A DNA stretch of 64,000 nt from Mactromeris polynyma. Its lineage: Eukaryota > Mollusca > Bivalvia > Venerida > Mactridae. The notes beneath the pieces were generated by a model that worked only from the letters and a program-made list of their open reading frames with translations, did no database searches and was not told the origin of the DNA. Positions 60,901 through 64,000 of this stretch are shown piece by piece. The position numbers and the translations under genes were made by a program. Where the stretch lies: the NCBI GenBank assembly GCA_032209605.1, contig JASFXZ010000001.1, forward strand, positions 33,856,619-33,920,618, written 5' to 3'. Position 1 is the stretch's first letter. Every line of letters begins with the position of its first letter.

Positions 60901-63800
60901 TCGTCATGTTTCTTCTGATAACTCTAGCGAATGTTTTATCTCGTTAATTGATGTACAGAAACCGACCCATTACTATCCATCGTCTGGCTGCTGGACTTAT
61001 GTTACTTCATCGATTAAATGCTTTCCTGTTTTTCTTAGAATGCATCTGTCAACCTTAATTTCCCGCCAATATTTAACGTGTTTTGTAAGCATTAGATATT
61101 TGTATTGGAATTCACGCTCTTTTCCATTAATGTTTCAGTTTGATGTCTGTCAGTTGGCCATAAATCGTTCGTGAATTACGAACCACATTAATATGTTCTT
61201 CCGGAAGCAACCGTCAACTTAACCCATGAAATAGAGATGGATACATTGTGTGCAGTCGTATTGTCACGGAGAGCTAACATATAGTCGTATTGTCACGGAG
61301 AGCTAACATATAGTCGTATTGTCACGGAGAGCTAACATATAGTCGTATTGTCACGGAGAGCTAACATATAGTCGTATTGTCACGGAGAGCTAACATATAG
61401 TCGTATTGTCACGGAGAGCTAACATGTAGTCGTATTGTCTTGGAGAGCAAAGTGCAGTCGTATTGTCACGCAGAGCTAACATATAGTCGTATTGTCACGG
61501 AGAGCTAACATATAGTCGTATTGTCACGGAGAGCTAACATATAGTCGTATTGTCACGGAGAGCTAACATATAGTCGTATTGTCACGGAGAGCTAACATAT
61601 AGTCGTATTGTCACGGAGAGCTAACATATAGTCGTATTGTCACGGAGAGCTAACATATAGTCGTATTGTCACGGAGAGCTAACATGTAGTCGTATTGTCA
61701 CGGAGAGCTAACATATAGTCGTATTATCACGGAGAGCTAACATGTAGTCGTATTGTCACGGAGAGCTAACATATAGTCGTATTATCACGGAGAGCTAACA
61801 TATAGTCGTATTGTCACGGAGAGCTAACATATAGTCGTATTGTCACGGAGAGCTAACATATAGTCGTATTGTCACCGAGAGCAAACGTGCAGTCGTATTG
61901 TCTTGGAGAGCAAAGTGCAGTCGTATTGTCACGCAGAGCAAAAATGCAGTCGTATTGTCACGCAGAGCAAACGTACGTTTGTATTGTCACGGAGAGCAAA
62001 CGTTCAGTCGTATTGTCACGGAATACAAACGTGAAGTCGTATTGTCACAGAGAGCAATTGTGCATTCGTATTGTCACGGAATGCAAACGTACAGTCGTAT
62101 TGTCACGGAGAGCAAACGTGCGTTCGTATTTTCACGGACAGCAAACGTGCTTTCGTATTGTCACGGAGAGCAAACACCTCTCCCAAGGTTGAAACCCAAG
62201 AACCTTCAGTTTGACAATCCAGTTCTCTCCCACCTGATATAACCTAGCGGGCTCGTTAGCCCCAATAACCTCCATTATACAGTACATCAGTTAACACTTT
62301 ATCTATACCATTGTCAGCCACTGAATTTCTTACTCTACACTTTAGCACAGAATAACCGCTTCATAAATTCCTTCCTAAGATTTCCAAAATGTATAATAGT
62401 CACCTACGTACTTATGTAAAATAAAAGCGATATAATTTAGAAAAATATACAATGCAGACTCTCCTGAATAATACTTCTGAGGGACGCAAATTTTGGCTGT
62501 TGTTGAGATGTTTTTTCTTTAGAGAGCAGTAAAAAATTGCTATGGGAAAATTGTAATATTGCAGTAAATATGTTGTGATTCAATAGTGTGACTCTGAAAA
62601 TGTTGCACCGTAGAATGGTGCGAGTGTGGCTACTTACCTCAACGAATCATCTATACAATCCATTAGATCCGAGACAAACATGTTAGGAACCAAAGTGTCA
62701 TCATCAGATAGCTCCATAGCATCGTCGAAAAATATATGAGCTACAATAATCGTAAAACGTGGTGAATATAAACATGGTATATATACGAGTATATGTATAA
62801 CTTACGGGTGTGAGTTGGTCTTAACTCACTCAGTTTACATCGAGTAACAACGAATTTTACAACTTAAATCAATCATGAACATCTTATCAACTACCCTCAA
62901 ATGCTAGTTCCGGGATGACTAGCCCATACTCGCGTGTATCAGGATATGTTTAACCACACCAAAGGCAGGATTCAAAATCACAACCTGCGATACAACAGCT
63001 CGACTAATTGACCACCATACGCAGCTTTCCGTGCCTTGTAGTTGGCTTATCGCAGTGGATTGTCTCCCTTGAAAATGACCCGAAAATCGATATCGAGTTT
63101 CCAGCTCTACCAGTTTCGATCAATAGATTATAGAGGGAATTTATTTTCATACGTAAATTTTAACACTATCTTAATGCATGTACTAGAATATTTTAGCAGT
63201 TATGACAATATTCCTCTCTTTCATTTAGTGTAAAAATATTTATTCTTACTAACATCTTCTTGCTTCCAATTTGATTTTAAAAGTATCACCTTTCATACAT
63301 AGAACATAGAGTAAAAATCAGTAAAAGTGTCAATTTCCAAAAGTTTAGGGGCTAATAAATCATATTTTCCAATGAGTGAAAACATTTTAGCAGTTATGTC
63401 TGTTTAAGTATGCCAGCCAGGTGTTATTTTTATTCACACAATATCAGTGAGATAATTAGTTGTTAACAATCTTCTAGTTTATCGAACATATTAAAGTAAA
63501 ATTATTTGAAAACTGAGGTTAATTTATTTACGCGACATAACCTTCAACTAAATTCCCCTTGAAAGTAAACACGACTATACATGATGCAATAAAAGCGACA
63601 TTCGCATTTAAACGCCATTCTTTTCACGATCAAATTAAAACTACCCCGTGGAACTTCAATATTTCAACTTTAATACTATTTTTTCAACGATGTGGAAACC
63701 ACACATCCATGTTTTCTTACCTTCAAATTCATAATAGTCGGGATCACGTATTTTGTAAAATTTCTGAGCCAAGTAGCGACCACTGTGATCTATGTCAATC
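54975..63800 (-). CDS. CHS: Chitin synthase, 3' seven exons (gene continues beyond the window)
   Basis: Exons on the minus strand: 63721-63800, 62638-62740, 59689-59842, 58915-59121, 58178-58313, 57213-57413 and 54975-56881, all GT-AG and phase-consistent, giving 928 residues after one leading partial codon. Family 2 glycosyltransferase that polymerises GlcNAc from UDP-GlcNAc at the plasma membrane. Visible in order (numbered from the first full codon): HIFFDDAMELSDDD (28-41), PTPYGGRL, RKRW-like KKRWSQVMYMYYLLGYR (about 108-124), LALDGDVDF (188-196, donor-sugar site), ARTHPIGSG and PLLWYQ, GEDRW (294-298, catalytic base region), QRRRW (332-336), five membrane helices, SWGTRE, a charged coiled-coil segment (KSREEKEEEERIAKENRLKK), two more helices and an acidic cytoplasmic tail. 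SWGTRE after a five-helix cluster is typical of metazoan chitin synthases. The N-terminal part, including any myosin head as in some molluscan enzymes, is outside the window. Confidence 0.96.
57951..58126. mobile_element. 176-bp MITE in a chitin synthase intron
   Basis: The left end reads CAGTAAAACCTCAGTTTGAG and later CTCAATAATAAGACCAC; the right end on the opposite strand reads CAGTAAATCGCAATAATAAG. TA precedes the left end, while TG follows the right end, so one target base has changed. It shares both terminal and internal blocks with 676-834. It lies 51 bases from the donor side of the exon 58178-58313. Confidence 0.7.
59947..60112. repeat. 28-bp minisatellite, six copies, next to a chitin synthase exon
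   Basis: The unit is CCTAGTCTTGGTTCCAGCAT plus GCCGCTTG. Two units have lost one or two T residues or read GATG, giving 26-27 bases. The array starts about 105 bases upstream (minus strand) of the acceptor of exon 59689-59842. Confidence 0.95.
60650..60789. mobile_element. Fragment of the CAGTACAACCTC MITE family
   Basis: The right end on the minus strand reads CAGTACAACCTCTCTGGGGC followed by GACACCCTTTGAG, matching the right end of the element at 39188-39978. CCCTCTCTTGAGCATCAACC at about 60648-60667 resembles a single diverged minisatellite unit of that element. TA follows at 60790. The left end is not recognisable. Confidence 0.5.
61254..62176. repeat. 29-bp minisatellite, about 32 copies, in a chitin synthase intron
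   Basis: The main unit is AGTCGTATTGTCACGGAGAG then CTAACATAT. The first two thirds are nearly identical; from about 61880 units diverge (GCAAACGTGC, AATACAAACG, TTCACGGACAG). Homogeneous core with a degenerate right edge is the usual minisatellite picture. Open frames across the right part (about 107-114 codons in two frames) are repeat artefacts. Confidence 0.95.
62905..63030 (-). repeat. Probable tRNA-derived SINE remnant, minus strand
   Basis: The minus strand shows GCGTATGGTGGTCAATTAG, a decayed A-box region, and GGTTGTGATTTTGAATCCTG, a decayed B box, at roughly tRNA spacing. It lies in an intron of chitin synthase. The extent of the body is unclear. Confidence 0.35.
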
Positions 63801-64000
63801 CTATAAAATAAAACACAATGAATGCACATTCATTTTATAGTATTTGTATTCAGATATGGCTCCTTACATATCATATTATGATATAGCAAGTATACTGGCG
63901 GTGGAGAATAATTACGTTTTAGATAGGCGTCCGTCCGTCTGTCGTCCATACCATATCGTATCAGTTCTATATGTACCACAATCATTATCTTATACAGGGG

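Noticed and set aside
61869..62242. Two overlapping open frames of 107 and 114 codons
   Set aside because: They are translations of the degenerate end of the 29-bp minisatellite.

Overview
This window is nuclear DNA from an animal. It is AT-rich, its genes are split by introns with GT-AG borders, and it is crowded with tRNA-derived SINEs, miniature inverted-repeat elements (MITEs), LINE remnants and minisatellites. The chitin synthase is of the metazoan SWGTRE type. Together with the repeat style and the frequent ACATGTAC-type words, this suggests a lophotrochozoan, most likely a mollusc. The taxon is an inference.

Layout. (1) 1-3152 has no recognisable gene but holds a 159-bp MITE and a LINE-tail-like repeat. 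(2) 3153-12137, plus strand: a 12-exon gene for an hnRNP M / MYEF2-like RNA-binding protein with three RRMs, a polyglycine tract and a long Met/Gly-rich linker. All exon phases agree and give 552 codons plus stop. Intron 1 carries two well-bounded MITEs, and the last 34 bases up to the stop codon are duplicated in the 3' UTR. (3) 12138-18560 is a T-rich stretch downstream of it, with several poly(A) signals and a few exon-like segments. (4) 18560-42290 is about 24 kb without a convincing gene. It holds SINEs, hAT-like MITEs, a dead plus-strand non-LTR retrotransposon (30.8-32.8 kb), a pentanucleotide array (36.1-36.4 kb) and a MITE inflated by a GC-rich minisatellite (39.2-40.0 kb). (5) 42325-43641, plus strand: a 438-aa protein I do not recognise, uninterrupted by introns in its coding part and preceded by a uORF that overlaps its start. 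(6) 45.8-52.9 kb, minus strand: pieces of another unrecognised gene (first exon, one internal exon, terminal exon with poly(A) signal), interleaved with an 82-bp minisatellite, a LINE fragment with a 53-bp minisatellite in its 3' part, and an inverted-repeat element. (7) 54975-63800, minus strand: seven 3' exons (928 codons) of a chitin synthase whose 5' end lies beyond the window; two minisatellites and two MITEs or MITE fragments sit in its introns.

The genes do not form an operon or visible pathway: one is a nuclear splicing-type RNA-binding protein, one a membrane enzyme that makes chitin, and two are unknown. The most notable non-genic theme is that several minisatellites arose inside mobile elements.
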